Source of the DNA: Candidatus Anammoximicrobium sp.
GTDB taxonomy: Bacteria > Planctomycetota > Planctomycetia > Pirellulales > Pirellulaceae
DNA: 64,000 nt
Direction of reading: 5' to 3'
Assembly: GCA_012515235.1 (NCBI GenBank)
Contig: JAAYYU010000244.1
Span: 186,001 to 250,000, forward strand
The notes beneath the pieces are model-generated. The model saw only the letters and a list, made by a program, of their open reading frames with translations. It was not told the DNA's origin and ran no database searches. Positions 1 to 9,267 of this stretch are shown one piece after another; the first letter of the stretch is position 1, and each line of letters begins with the position of its first letter. A program made the translations under genes and the position numbers.

Positions 1-1168
1 GGATGTTCGGCCCCGGCTGCCCCTGGATCATCTTGTAGTTGACGACGTACAGCATCGTGTCGCCGGCCACGTCCCGGAAATACGGCATCGCGTAGTATCC
101 GTCGCTGACGTGCGCCCGGTCGGCGTTGTCGAGGACCGCGTACGACGCCACGGTCAGCGTGGCCGGGTCCAGCCGGAACAGGCCCAACTGCATCGCGCGT
201 GGCGGGGGCGTCCAGTTTCGGCCGAGCAGATAGACCTGCCCGTCGCGGGCCACCAGGCGTGGGCGTCCGACGTAGCTGGCGATGAACGGATGCAGGGCCG
301 TCAGATCCGTCTGGCGGAGCACGCGGAAGTCGGCCTCGGTCCGATGCACGCGCTGCCGGCTGTCGTAGCCGCGGGTGCTCACCAGGAACCCGTCCTCCCA
401 GCGGAGGAACGTGCTTTCGTTGATGGGCACCTTGCCGAACTCGCGGCTCAGATTGCGCACGAACCGCCAAGTGCGGCCGTCGTCGTCGGAGCGGATCACG
501 TCCACGGACCCCGCGTGGGGCGGCCGCGGCTTTTCCGATTTGCCGCCCGTCAGGTTCGAGAACGTCATCACCAGCAGCCAGGTCGTGCGGCCTTCGACGA
601 TCGCCTCGAAGGCGTACCCGTATTCCACGCCGTCCACGACGCCGACGCGTTCGACGGGTCCGAACGTCTGGCCGCCGTCCGTCGACCGCACGACGCGCAA
701 GCCGACGCGGGCCGTGGAGGAGTTGCTCTTGCCCTGCGCGTCGATGTAGTTCGCAAGGTGGCCGTTGGGAAAACGGACCCACTCGCCCATTTGCATGATG
801 TGGTCACCCAGCTGCGCCAGCGTCCGGCGCTGGTGGACTCGCCCGCTGATCGGGTCCAGCCGCACGAGTTCCAAGCTGGCTCCGTTGTCCGCCGCGTGCG
901 CTCGGCCGCGTTTGAAGGACACGAGCACTTCGTCGCCCAAATCGAGCAGCGCAGGAAAGGCCAGGTACCGCCGGTCCTCCAGTTCCGCCGACGCAACCAG
1001 CACGTCGATTCGGTGATGCACCGGCCGCCGTTCGAGCGCCGCTGGCGTTTCCTCGGCGGCCAGGCACGCCGGCGCCAGCCAGGCTGCGGCCAGCATCGCC
1101 GTCACCACGGCCATGCCGGGCACCGCTGCCGGAACGCTGCTGGGGCGAGAACCACGCAAGGCTTGCAT
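1..1168 (-). CDS. Sialidase-like (BNR/Asp-box) secreted propeller protein, 3' part cut off by the window edge
   Basis: This frame is open from an ATG at 1168 to position 1 without a stop, so the C-terminal end lies outside the window (about 389 codons seen). The start is supported by GGAG nine bases upstream. The first 40 residues hold a hydrophobic stretch ending near ACLAAEE, which looks like a signal peptide, so the product is probably exported. Two Asp-box motifs, STDGGQTF and SDDDGRTW, mark a six-bladed sialidase-type beta-propeller. Asp boxes are structural, so enzymatic sialidase activity cannot be claimed; many planctomycete members are glycoside hydrolases or binding proteins of unknown substrate. 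It lies 65 bp downstream of the M19 dipeptidase on the same strand and may be co-transcribed with it. Confidence 0.8.
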   Translation of the reverse strand, partial: MQALRGSRPSSVPAAVPGMAVVTAMLAAAWLAPACLAAEETPAALERRPVHHRIDVLVASAELEDRRYLAFPALLDLGDEVLVSFKRGRAHAADNGASLELVRLDPISGRVHQRRTLAQLGDHIMQMGEWVRFPNGHLANYIDAQGKSNSSTARVGLRVVRSTDGGQTFGPVERVGVVDGVEYGYAFEAIVEGRTTWLLVMTFSNLTGGKSEKPRPPHAGSVDVIRSDDDGRTWRFVRNLSREFGKVPINESTFLRWEDGFLVSTRGYDSRQRVHRTEADFRVLRQTDLTALHPFIASYVGRPRLVARDGQVYLLGRNWTPPPRAMQLGLFRLDPATLTVASYAVLDNADRAHVSDGYYAMPYFRDVAGDTMLYVVNYKMIQGQPGPNI

Positions 1169-1233
1169 GAGATTTTCTCCAGGCGTTTTCCACACGCTGA
1201 CTCGATCGGCTCCGCCACGGCTCGCCGGGCACG

Positions 1234-2592
1234 TCAGGCCCGGCTCTCCCACACGGCGCGAGCCACGCGCAGGATGTTGCCGCCCAGGATTTTCTGGATC
1301 ACGTCGTCGCTGTGACCCCGCTGGACCAGGCCGACGGTGAACAGGGGCCAATTGGTCCAAGCCAGGCTGGGCGCGGCGCGGCCTCCCAGCGAGCCTTCGG
1401 GCCAGAGCGCTTCCCAACGCGGCGCGCGGCGCGGGGCTCCCGTCACTTTCGGGATCTTCGCGGCTTCCGCTGCCGCGTTCCGCGATTGATAAGCGATGTC
1501 GGTCCCGATGGCGACGTGGTCCGCGCCGAATTTCTTGACCACATAATCGATGTGGTCCAGGAACGTGCCGATGTGGCCCTCGCCGCCGAGGAACCCGGAG
1601 ATGCAGCAGATGCCCACCAACCCGCCCGTGTCGCAGATGGCGCGGATCACTTCGTCCGGTTTGGAGCGGATGTGGCGGTGCAGCGCCGCGGCGGTCGTGT
1701 GGCTGGCCACCATCGGCTGCTGCGATGCCTGGGCCGCTTCCAGACTCGTGCGCCAGCCGGAATGGGCCACGTCCACGATCACGCCCACGCGGTTCATCTC
1801 GGCGACGGCCGCGCGGCCGAAATCGCTCAACCCGCCGTCGGTCGCCTCGCCACAGCCGTCGCCCAGCACGTTGCGGCGGTTATAGGTCACGTGCATCATG
1901 CGGATGCCCAACTGGTGGAACACGCGGATGAAGCCCAGTTCGTCGCGCACGTGGTTCCACTGCTGACGCAGCGGCACGCCGTTGGCCGTGAAGTACAGAC
2001 ACAGCCGGTTCTGCTTCTTGGCCGCCACAATGTCGTCCGGCGTGGCGGCTTTGAATAACTCGTCGCGCAGCAGGTCGGTGGCGTAGGTGAATCGCGCCAG
2101 CCGCTTGATCAGCCGCAGCGGGTCGTTCCCTTCCTCGCCCGCATTCTGGAATACGCACGTCACGCCGGCAGCGCGGAACGCTTCCAGGAACTCCTTCCGT
2201 TCGGCCGGATCGGTCGCGGTGCGGATCATCGGCAGCTCTTCGCGCAGGTCGTTCAACTCCGCCTCCGACGCGCCCGCCTCCATCGCCTTGGCGATCCGCT
2301 GGCCATCTACGGCCGCGCGCGGGGCAAAACCGTACGACTCGAACACCAGCGAGTTGGCGTGGAGTTCCAGGCCGTGTTCCAGGTCCTTCTGGCTCGGCTG
2401 CAGCACCTCCAGCGCCGCCGCGCGGGCCTTCTGGATGACCTCGTTCGGCGGCGAAAGGGGCGCAGCCTCCGCGGCGGCGGCCGTCCGCACGTGGCGGGAC
2501 GAAGCGCCCGCGGCGCCGAGCACCGAGAGGGCCGCAGCCGTCTTCAGGAAACGTCGTCGGTTGGTTGGAAAATTCGAGTCTCCGGCCCTCAT
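1234..2592 (-). CDS. Tat-exported membrane dipeptidase-like protein (peptidase family M19)
   Basis: The 452-residue product begins with a twin-arginine signal (NRRRFLKTAAALSVLGA, residues 11-27) and so is expected to be folded before export. It has the M19 (renal dipeptidase) layout of a TIM-barrel with a dinuclear zinc site. Visible family blocks are VDVAHSG and VASHTTAA (metal-binding histidines) and AIGTDI near the C-terminal end. The first metal motif, normally HxD, reads HAN here (HANSLVFESYGF), which may weaken one metal site. M19 enzymes hydrolyse dipeptides, including D-amino-acid-containing and dehydropeptides, and planctomycetes often carry several. The start is an ATG with GGGAGG upstream. 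The GH99-like gene is divergent across a 426 bp gap. Confidence 0.88.
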   Translation of the reverse strand: MRAGDSNFPTNRRRFLKTAAALSVLGAAGASSRHVRTAAAAEAAPLSPPNEVIQKARAAALEVLQPSQKDLEHGLELHANSLVFESYGFAPRAAVDGQRIAKAMEAGASEAELNDLREELPMIRTATDPAERKEFLEAFRAAGVTCVFQNAGEEGNDPLRLIKRLARFTYATDLLRDELFKAATPDDIVAAKKQNRLCLYFTANGVPLRQQWNHVRDELGFIRVFHQLGIRMMHVTYNRRNVLGDGCGEATDGGLSDFGRAAVAEMNRVGVIVDVAHSGWRTSLEAAQASQQPMVASHTTAAALHRHIRSKPDEVIRAICDTGGLVGICCISGFLGGEGHIGTFLDHIDYVVKKFGADHVAIGTDIAYQSRNAAAEAAKIPKVTGAPRRAPRWEALWPEGSLGGRAAPSLAWTNWPLFTVGLVQRGHSDDVIQKILGGNILRVARAVWESRA

Positions 2593-3018
2593 GGGTGTTC
2601 CTCCCTCGTCTCAGGTTCATCGTCTCAGGTTGCTACGAAACGTCCGTCCCCCGTCGGGCTGATTGTAACCGACTTGCCTGGGATCGCAAGATTGCAGGGT
2701 CCCCTCCGCGGAATCGTCGCCCGCCGGCGCCGCCTGGCGCGCCGGTCGCTGGCCGGGGCCTCTTCCGGGAACGAGACGCGCCGGCGGGCATGCTCCCGGC
2801 CCGATCTGCGAACGCCACGGCGAATCGGCGGGGCTCCTGCGGGAGTCCTTCGCGGCGTCGACAACAGCGTGGTGATGCGGACGTCATGGCGATATCCTGA
2901 CGCCCGGAAACCTGTGAGTCCGGATACGTCTGCAGCCTTTTGCGTCGCCCTTGACGCGAAACACGTGAACATGGTCGAATAGCTGGCAACCGAAGGTCCG
3001 AGACAGGAGGTCTGAAAA
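2593..3018. other. Divergent intergenic region without a recognisable gene
   Basis: This gap separates the starts of the M19 dipeptidase (minus) and the GH99-like gene (plus), so it should hold both promoters. An 11 bp direct repeat CGTCTCAGGTT occurs twice (2607-2617 and 2621-2631) close to the dipeptidase start. Open frames here show no recognisable protein features, and I could not pick a convincing -35/-10 pair. Confidence 0.5.
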
Positions 3019-4890
3019 ATGCTGCGTACCGTCAAGCCGAGTTGGGGTTTCTGGTGGGTCGTTTTGGCAACCGGCGTCTCGCTCGCCGCCGGAGCCGACG
3101 CGCCGGCTCCCGGACTGTTGGCGTTTCTGAAGGAGCGGCAAGCGGTTCGTTACCAGCGCGTGCCGCGCGAGGTGCTGGCTTTTTACTACACGTGGTACGG
3201 CCGGCCGGAGCGGCACGGGCGCTGGGTGCATTGGGGCACGGTGGACCCCGCCGCCCACGACATCTCGGAATCGACGCACTACCCGGCCGCCGGCGCCTAC
3301 GATTCACACGACCCGGAGATCATCGACGCGCACCTCGAGCAGGCAAAACAGCACGGGCTGACGGGGTTCATCGCCACGTGGTGGGGGCAGGGCACCTTCG
3401 ACGACCGGGCCTTCGTGACGCTGCTGGAACGCGCCGCGCTCAAGGATTTCAAAGCGACCGTTTACTGGGAAACGGCGCCTGGCACGGGAGCCAGGCAGAT
3501 CGAACGGGCCGTCGACGATTTGCTGTACGTGTTGCAGCGGTACGGGAGTTCGACCGCCTTTCTGAAACTGGACGGCAAACCGGTGGTGTTCGTCTACGGG
3601 CGCGTCCTGGGCGAGGTGCCGCTGACCTCGTGGCCTGCGATCATCCACGGCGTCCGCCAGCGGTACGGCCGCGAGTTCCTGCTGATCGCCGACGGCTACA
3701 ACGAATCGTATGCCCGGCTGTTCGACGGCGTCCACACGTACAACATCTGCGGCTGGGTGCGCGATCAAAGCCCCGATCAGCTGCGGCGGTCGAGTGCGGC
3801 GTCGTTCTCCGCCGCCGTGCAACTGGCCAAAACGCACGGCAAGGTCAGCTGCCTGACGGTCATCCCCGGTTACGACGACACGAAGATCCGCAAACCGGGC
3901 CTGAAGGCCGAACGTCAGGACGGAAAGACCTACCAGGTGCTGTGGGAGGAGGCCATCCGGGCCGATCCTGATTGGGTGCTGGTCACGTCGTGGAACGAAT
4001 GGCACGAAGGTTCGGAGATCGAACCGAGCTGGGAGGACGGCGACAAGTACCTGCGGCTGACGAAGCCTTATGCGGAACAGTTTCGAGCCGGCCCATACAG
4101 CCGCGTACCGGCGCCGGAGTCGCCGGCGGGATGGACCGCCGAACAGGCGCAGTCGCTGCGCGAGTTGTACCGCGGCCGGACGATCGGCGTGCTGCCCAAC
4201 GACGGCCACCAGGTCGTGTTCTGGCTGGCCGACCTCGGTGTTTCACTGCGGGAACTGAACTGGCACGACGCGCTCGATCCCGCGGTGCTGGACGCAAAGC
4301 GTCTGCCGATCCTGCTGGTCGCCGGGGGCGAGCAGTATGTGCGGACGGTGCATCAAGACGGCGACGTGGAAACGGCGCTGCGGCGCTATTTGCAGGGCGG
4401 CGGTCTGCTGATGGCCTTCTCGCACGAACCGTATCCGTTTTTCTACGACGAGACCGGCCGGCCGAACGTCGCCGCCGGCCGGCTGGGGTTTCCGATCCTG
4501 GGCAGCGGGCGGCCGCGGCGGAGCGGACCTTCGGAGCGGACCTTCGTCCGGGCCTGGGAATCGCCGCCGCCAGGGGTTGAGTTGACGTTTCACGTCGACC
4601 GCCAGCGACTGCCCGAACTGCCGGCCACCGCGGCGTTTCCCGCGGGCGGCGACCGGCGTTGGCGGCCGGCGACGGAAGCCCTGGCCGCGCCGGGGGACAG
4701 GTACCTGCCGCTGGCCAGTTTGCGCGACGCTGCAGGGAACGGGTACGGCGACGGCATCGCGTACGTCGAGCACCGCGAATCGGAGCCCAAGGGCGGGCGA
4801 AACCTGTACGTCTGGATGCGCATGCCGGACGTGCTGGGAGCCAACGAGACGCTGCTGGCGATCTTCCGCTTCGCGGCAGGCGAGTTTTAG
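3019..4890 (+). CDS. Secreted GH99-like (endo-alpha-mannosidase/WbsX-type) glycoside hydrolase
   Basis: The 623-residue protein starts with a signal peptide (cleavage near SLAAGADA) behind a strong AGGAGG site. Residues about 50-360 match the GH99/WbsX barrel: LAFYYTWYG at the N-terminal strand, IATWWGQG, and TSWNEWHEGSEIEPS near residue 330. The ExxE pair in NEWHEG is where GH99 enzymes carry their two active-site glutamates. The family cleaves mannose-containing glycans internally; the substrate here is unknown. After residue about 375 comes a second domain (GRTIGVLPNDGHQVVFWLADLG) resembling a glutamine-amidotransferase-type fold, often attached to planctomycete glycosidases. The 97 bp inverted repeat directly after the stop may act as its terminator. 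The PQQ/LamG gene follows 131 bp downstream on the same strand. Confidence 0.85.
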   Translation: MLRTVKPSWGFWWVVLATGVSLAAGADAPAPGLLAFLKERQAVRYQRVPREVLAFYYTWYGRPERHGRWVHWGTVDPAAHDISESTHYPAAGAYDSHDPEIIDAHLEQAKQHGLTGFIATWWGQGTFDDRAFVTLLERAALKDFKATVYWETAPGTGARQIERAVDDLLYVLQRYGSSTAFLKLDGKPVVFVYGRVLGEVPLTSWPAIIHGVRQRYGREFLLIADGYNESYARLFDGVHTYNICGWVRDQSPDQLRRSSAASFSAAVQLAKTHGKVSCLTVIPGYDDTKIRKPGLKAERQDGKTYQVLWEEAIRADPDWVLVTSWNEWHEGSEIEPSWEDGDKYLRLTKPYAEQFRAGPYSRVPAPESPAGWTAEQAQSLRELYRGRTIGVLPNDGHQVVFWLADLGVSLRELNWHDALDPAVLDAKRLPILLVAGGEQYVRTVHQDGDVETALRRYLQGGGLLMAFSHEPYPFFYDETGRPNVAAGRLGFPILGSGRPRRSGPSERTFVRAWESPPPGVELTFHVDRQRLPELPATAAFPAGGDRRWRPATEALAAPGDRYLPLASLRDAAGNGYGDGIAYVEHRESEPKGGRNLYVWMRMPDVLGANETLLAIFRFAAGEF

Positions 4891-4891
4891 C

Positions 4892-4988
4892 AGCCTGTGG
4901 AAAAAAGGAGACTGGCTCCGAACTGCGGCGGAAAAACGCAAGAGAGAACGACGGCCGCGAGGTGCCTGTCCCCTTTTTTCAACAGGCT
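4892..4988. repeat. 97 bp inverted-repeat element (GACTGGCTCCGA/GGTGCCTGTCCCC family)
   Basis: The ends AGCCTGTGGAAAAAAGG (4892-4908) and CCTTTTTTCAACAGGCT (4972-4988) are inverted repeats with one mismatch. Inside lie GACTGGCTCCGA and GGTGCCTGTCCCC, the same two blocks found in the coding element at 19686-19774. The element begins one base after the GH99-like stop codon. The structure fits a REP- or MITE-like non-autonomous element; a terminator role is inferred from position. Confidence 0.75.
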
Positions 4989-5010
4989 CTGGGGGCCAGT
5001 CGGCCTGCGA

Positions 5011-5017
5011 GGGAGGA
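5011..5017 (+). promoter_or_regulatory. Shine-Dalgarno site that decides a TTG start
   Basis: GGGAGGA lies four bases before TTG at 5022. The longer open frame reaches back to 4659, but that part overlaps the preceding gene and has no signal peptide. Starting at 5022 puts a hydrophobic export signal at the N-terminus. Confidence 0.7.
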
Positions 5018-5021
5018 CGTT

Positions 5022-8000
5022 TTGAGAGCATTCCGTGATTCAACGTACTGCGGGTTTCTGTTGTGGGCACTGCTCGCTGTAACTCCGGCGTCCGGTGCCG
5101 ACTGGCCGACTTACCAGCACGACGTGCGGCGCAGCGGCTCTTCGGACGAACACTTGGACGCCAGCCGACTGCGGCCTGCCTGGACCTGGCGGTCTCCGCA
5201 GCCGCCGCAACCGGCGTGGGGCGGTCCGGCGCGGTGGGATGCCTACGCGGGTCATCGCGATCTGCCGTCGATGCGCAACTACGATTTGGCGTTTCACGCG
5301 ATCGCGGTCGGTGACGCGGTCTACTTCGGATCGTCGGCCGACGACACCGTCCGGTGCCTGGATGCCGCCACGGGCCGGGTCGCCTGGTCCTGTACCACGG
5401 GCGGCCCGGTGCGTCTGGCGCCGGCCTGGTCCGAGGGGCGAATCTACTTCGGGTCCGACGACGGCCAGGTGTATTGTTTGCGCGCGGACACGGGCCGATT
5501 GGTGTGGAAGTTCCGGCCGCCGGGACTGGAACGCGGACAACAGATACTGCACGACGGCCGGCTGATTCCGCTGCACCCGTGCCGCACCGGCGTGCTGGTG
5601 GACGGTCCGACGGCATACTGCGGATTTGGACTGCTGCCCTGGGAAGACACGTATCTGTGCGCGCTGGACGCAGCGACGGGACAGCCCACGGGGAGCGGCC
5701 GATACGTCCAGAAATTGCAGGGGCTGACGTTGGAGGCTTCGCCGGCCGCGACGTCCGATAGGCTCGTGTTTCCCCAAGGCCGCGTCGCGCCCCAGTTGTT
5801 CCGCCGCGAGGACGGGGCGAATCAAGGCCAATTGAAAAAGAGCGGCGGCGGCTCGCTGGTGGTCGTCGCCCTGGATTCGACCATTTTCCACGGGCCCGCG
5901 GCCGAACCGCGCCAAGGCGAACTCCGCCGCAGCGATCCGGGCACGCTGGAAATGATCGTCGGCCACGGTCGCGGGAAGGCACTCGTGTGCGCCGGCCCGG
6001 TCTGTTACATGCTGACCGACGACTCGCTGGTCGCGTCGGACCTGGCCAGCCGCCGACAGTTGTGGCTCGTGCCGTGCGAATTCCCGTACGCCTTGATCGC
6101 CGCGGGTCAGACGCTGTTCGCCGGCGGCCGCGACGAAGTCGCCGCCCTGGACGCGCGCGACGGCCGGCTCGTCTGGCGTCATCCGGTGCAGGGCCGCGCC
6201 TACGGCCTGACGGTGGCTGCGGGACGACTGTTGGTCAGCACCGACGAAGGCGTCCTGCATGGTTTCGACGCTTCGGCTGCGGCAGCCCTCGCCGCGGAAT
6301 CGAAGTCCGCAGTCGGCGCTCCCGCCGGCCCGGATTCGGCGGCTCCGCGTCCGGAAGAACCGCTTGCGGAGATCGAACCGCTGGAAGACCCCGACTTGCT
6401 CGGCCGCTGGGTCTTTCAGACGCCGCACGTCCAGGGCAACATCGTCCGCGACCTGGCGGGCCGGGCAGCCGCGCAAGCGCTGAGCGGCGTTCGGCTCGAA
6501 CGGTTCGGCCGCTATCAGGCGCTCGTCGCCGACGGCCGCACGCAGAGCGTCCGCATCGCCGACGATCACCATCGCGTTCCTGTGCCCGGCGGCCCGATGA
6601 CGGCCGAGGCCTGGGTGCGCGTCGACCGGCCGCTGAGCTGGGGCGGCATCGTCGGCGCACTCCAAGACAACGGCAACGACGAACACGGCTGGCTGCTGGG
6701 CTACTGCGACGCGCGCTTCAGTTTCGCCGTGGCCGGCGCCCAGGGCATCGGACGGCTGACCTACCTGAAGGCGGACGCGGACTTTGTTCCGGGGCGCTGG
6801 TACCACGTGGTGGGCACGTACGACGCAGCGGCGATGAAGGTCTACGTCGACGGCGTCCTGGCCGGTTCGTCGTCCCAGCAGCGGGGCGAGATCCGCTATC
6901 CGCAACAGGCGTTCTACGAGATCGGCGCGTATCACGACCGGGACGAGTACTTCCGGCTGACGGGGCGGATTCACGAAGTGCGCGTGTACCACGGCGCGCT
7001 GACGGCCGAACAGGTGGCCGCTCATTACGCTGCGGCGGCCGATCGGTTTCCTCTGCCGGAGCCGGCGGCGCCGCGTCATCCGCTGCGGCTGGCCGCCGGC
7101 CCGTGGCTGCAGTTCGTCGAGCCCGGCGTGGCCGTGGTGCGCTGGAAATCTCGTGCGGCCACGGCCAGCGTGTTGGAGTACGGATTGGACGACGCCGTCC
7201 AACGCGTTGTCGAGGGCGTCCCAAGGACTGAACACGAACTGCGGCTGACCGGCTTGCGGCCGAACCGCAGGTACTGGTACGCGATCCGCAACGAGGCGGA
7301 CGATCCGCCGGCGGCGACCGAGCGCTTCGAGTGCGACACGTTTCACCAGTACACGCTGCCGCCGATCGCGGGCGAGTCCGATCCGCGGTTCGACGACGTG
7401 TCCGGCACGTTTTCGCGGGCGGCGGAAGAGATTTTGAAGCGGACCCAGGCACGCCGCGGGATCTGCCTGGTGTACGGTTCCGGCGAGGGCCGGCTGGCGT
7501 ACCACTTGGCCCGCCGCAGCGACTTGCGGGTGATCGGCGTGGATGATGATCGGGCACGCGTCGAGGCCTCGCGGACGGCGCTGCTGGCCGCCGGAATCTA
7601 CGGGTCGCGCGTGGCGCTGTACCACGTACCGAGCCTGGACGAATTGCCCACGATCGGCCAGTTTGCCAATCTGGTCGTGTCCGAACGCCTGATCGCGGAC
7701 GGCGCGTGTTGCGGGCGGGCGACGGAGGTGCGGCGCGTGGTGCGTCCCGACGGCGGCCTGGTCTGTCTGGGGCGACCGGCGGGGACGGGCCAGACGCTGA
7801 CCGCCGAAACGCTGCAAGACTGGTTGGCCGCGGGTTCGGTTTCCGCCGACGTCTCGGCGGACGAGGCGGGCGTCTGGACGCTGTACGCGCGACCGCCGTT
7901 GGCCGGCATCGGCCAGTGGACGCACTTGTACGGCAGCGCCGACAATTCGGGCTACGGCGGGGAACAGCTGGGCGGAGCCGGCAGCACGCGGGATCTGGCG

Positions 8001-9224
8001 GTCCAGTGGTTGGGGCGGCCGGGGCCGAGCTACCAGGCCGACCGGAACGGCCGCAAGCCGTCGCCGCTCTCCGCCGCGGGACGATTGTACCTGCAGGGCC
8101 TGCACCGCATCCTCGCCCTGGACGCCTACAACGGCGCGCCGTTGTGGTCGCTGGAGATCCCGGACTTCGAGCGCTTCAACATGCCTCGCGATTGCGGCAA
8201 CTGGTGCGCGGATCGCGACTACGTCTATGCCGCCGTGCGAGACAAGTGCTGGCGGATCGACGGCGCCAGCGGCCGCGTGGTCGATCAACGGGCCGTCGTC
8301 CCGGCGGACAACGCCGAGGGGCAGTCCGATTGGGGCTACCTGGCCAGCGACGGTCCGCGACTGATCGGCAGCGCCGTGAAACAGGGCACGAGCTGGACCA
8401 ATTTCTGGGGCGGCGCGAATGCCGGCTGGTACGACGCCCGCAGCGGCGAGGTGACGTTTCCGGTCTGCAGCGACAACCTGTTCTCGCTCGACAAGGCGAC
8501 GGGGCAACCCGCCTGGAAGTACGCCGGGGGCGTCATTCTGAATTCGACGATCACCGTGGCTGACGGCCGGATCTTTTTCGTCGAGAGCCGGCACCCGGAC
8601 GTAAAAGCCGCACCCGAACGGCGCGTGGGCCGGCCGGAGCTGTGGCAACAGCAGTTCCTGGTGGCCCTGGACGCCCAAACCGGCTCCGCCGTCTGGCAAC
8701 AGCCGATCGATACGGAAAACGGCGACGTGGTGTTCTACATGGCACACAGCCAGGACCGGCTGGTGATCGTCGCTTCGACCAACGGCCGCTACCACGTGTA
8801 CGGGTTCTCGACGGAACACGGCGACCAGGTTTGGAAGCAGGAGGTGGCCTGGCCTGGAGGCAAGGGCGATCACGGCAAGGCGATGTCCCGGCCGGCAATC
8901 GTCGGCGGGCAGGTCTACGTGCGGCCGGGCGCGTTCGCGCTGGCCGACGGCAAGCCGCTGCCGCAGACCGTTCCCCTGGGCGGCTGCGGCACCTACGCTT
9001 GCACCGCGAACACCCTCGTGTTCCGCTCCGGCACGGTCACGCTCTGGAACCGCGCGACGGGGACCGTCAGCGGCTGGTCGCGACTGCGGCCCGATTGCTG
9101 GCTGAGCACCATTCCCGCCGCGGGCATGCTGCTGTCGCCCGAAGGCGGCGGCGGCTGCAGCTGCGGCAGCTGGCTGGAAACCTCGATCGGTTTCCTGCCG
9201 CGCCAGACGCCGAGCGAGCCGTAA
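5022..9224 (+). CDS. Secreted two-propeller PQQ-like protein with LamG, FN3-like and methyltransferase-fold domains
   Basis: With the TTG start the product is 1400 residues and opens with a signal peptide (GFLLWALLAVTPASGA). The domain order by eye is as follows. A PQQ-like propeller spans about 25-440, with blades such as VRCLDAATGRVAW and VYCLRADTGRLVWKF. A LamG/concanavalin domain spans about 457-676 (MTAEAWVRV, WYHVVGTYD, KVYVDGV). An FN3-like domain of the purple-acid-phosphatase N-terminal type spans about 685-773. A class I methyltransferase-like Rossmann domain spans about 800-955 (VYGSGEGRLAYHLA as motif I, GVDDDRARVE after it). A second propeller spans about 965-1400. PQQ-like blades do not prove PQQ binding or dehydrogenase activity. 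A methyltransferase fold in an exported protein is unusual and may be a binding or structural remnant. The gene at 59641 shares the methyltransferase-fold plus propeller arrangement. Confidence 0.8.
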   Translation: MRAFRDSTYCGFLLWALLAVTPASGADWPTYQHDVRRSGSSDEHLDASRLRPAWTWRSPQPPQPAWGGPARWDAYAGHRDLPSMRNYDLAFHAIAVGDAVYFGSSADDTVRCLDAATGRVAWSCTTGGPVRLAPAWSEGRIYFGSDDGQVYCLRADTGRLVWKFRPPGLERGQQILHDGRLIPLHPCRTGVLVDGPTAYCGFGLLPWEDTYLCALDAATGQPTGSGRYVQKLQGLTLEASPAATSDRLVFPQGRVAPQLFRREDGANQGQLKKSGGGSLVVVALDSTIFHGPAAEPRQGELRRSDPGTLEMIVGHGRGKALVCAGPVCYMLTDDSLVASDLASRRQLWLVPCEFPYALIAAGQTLFAGGRDEVAALDARDGRLVWRHPVQGRAYGLTVAAGRLLVSTDEGVLHGFDASAAAALAAESKSAVGAPAGPDSAAPRPEEPLAEIEPLEDPDLLGRWVFQTPHVQGNIVRDLAGRAAAQALSGVRLERFGRYQALVADGRTQSVRIADDHHRVPVPGGPMTAEAWVRVDRPLSWGGIVGALQDNGNDEHGWLLGYCDARFSFAVAGAQGIGRLTYLKADADFVPGRWYHVVGTYDAAAMKVYVDGVLAGSSSQQRGEIRYPQQAFYEIGAYHDRDEYFRLTGRIHEVRVYHGALTAEQVAAHYAAAADRFPLPEPAAPRHPLRLAAGPWLQFVEPGVAVVRWKSRAATASVLEYGLDDAVQRVVEGVPRTEHELRLTGLRPNRRYWYAIRNEADDPPAATERFECDTFHQYTLPPIAGESDPRFDDVSGTFSRAAEEILKRTQARRGICLVYGSGEGRLAYHLARRSDLRVIGVDDDRARVEASRTALLAAGIYGSRVALYHVPSLDELPTIGQFANLVVSERLIADGACCGRATEVRRVVRPDGGLVCLGRPAGTGQTLTAETLQDWLAAGSVSADVSADEAGVWTLYARPPLAGIGQWTHLYGSADNSGYGGEQLGGAGSTRDLAVQWLGRPGPSYQADRNGRKPSPLSAAGRLYLQGLHRILALDAYNGAPLWSLEIPDFERFNMPRDCGNWCADRDYVYAAVRDKCWRIDGASGRVVDQRAVVPADNAEGQSDWGYLASDGPRLIGSAVKQGTSWTNFWGGANAGWYDARSGEVTFPVCSDNLFSLDKATGQPAWKYAGGVILNSTITVADGRIFFVESRHPDVKAAPERRVGRPELWQQQFLVALDAQTGSAVWQQPIDTENGDVVFYMAHSQDRLVIVASTNGRYHVYGFSTEHGDQVWKQEVAWPGGKGDHGKAMSRPAIVGGQVYVRPGAFALADGKPLPQTVPLGGCGTYACTANTLVFRSGTVTLWNRATGTVSGWSRLRPDCWLSTIPAAGMLLSPEGGGGCSCGSWLETSIGFLPRQTPSEP

Positions 9225-9267
9225 GCATCGTTCGAGAAATAACGGTCGCCTCGTCAAAGTAGCCATC

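Noticed and set aside
2625..3035. 136-codon minus frame in the gap before the GH99-like gene
   Set aside because: There is no ribosome site or domain, and it is rich in Arg and Pro. It covers the expected promoter region.
4659..5021. Longer N-terminus of the PQQ/LamG protein from a TTG at 4659
   Set aside because: It would overlap the end of the GH99-like gene by 232 bp, would read through a repeat element, and would lose the signal peptide.
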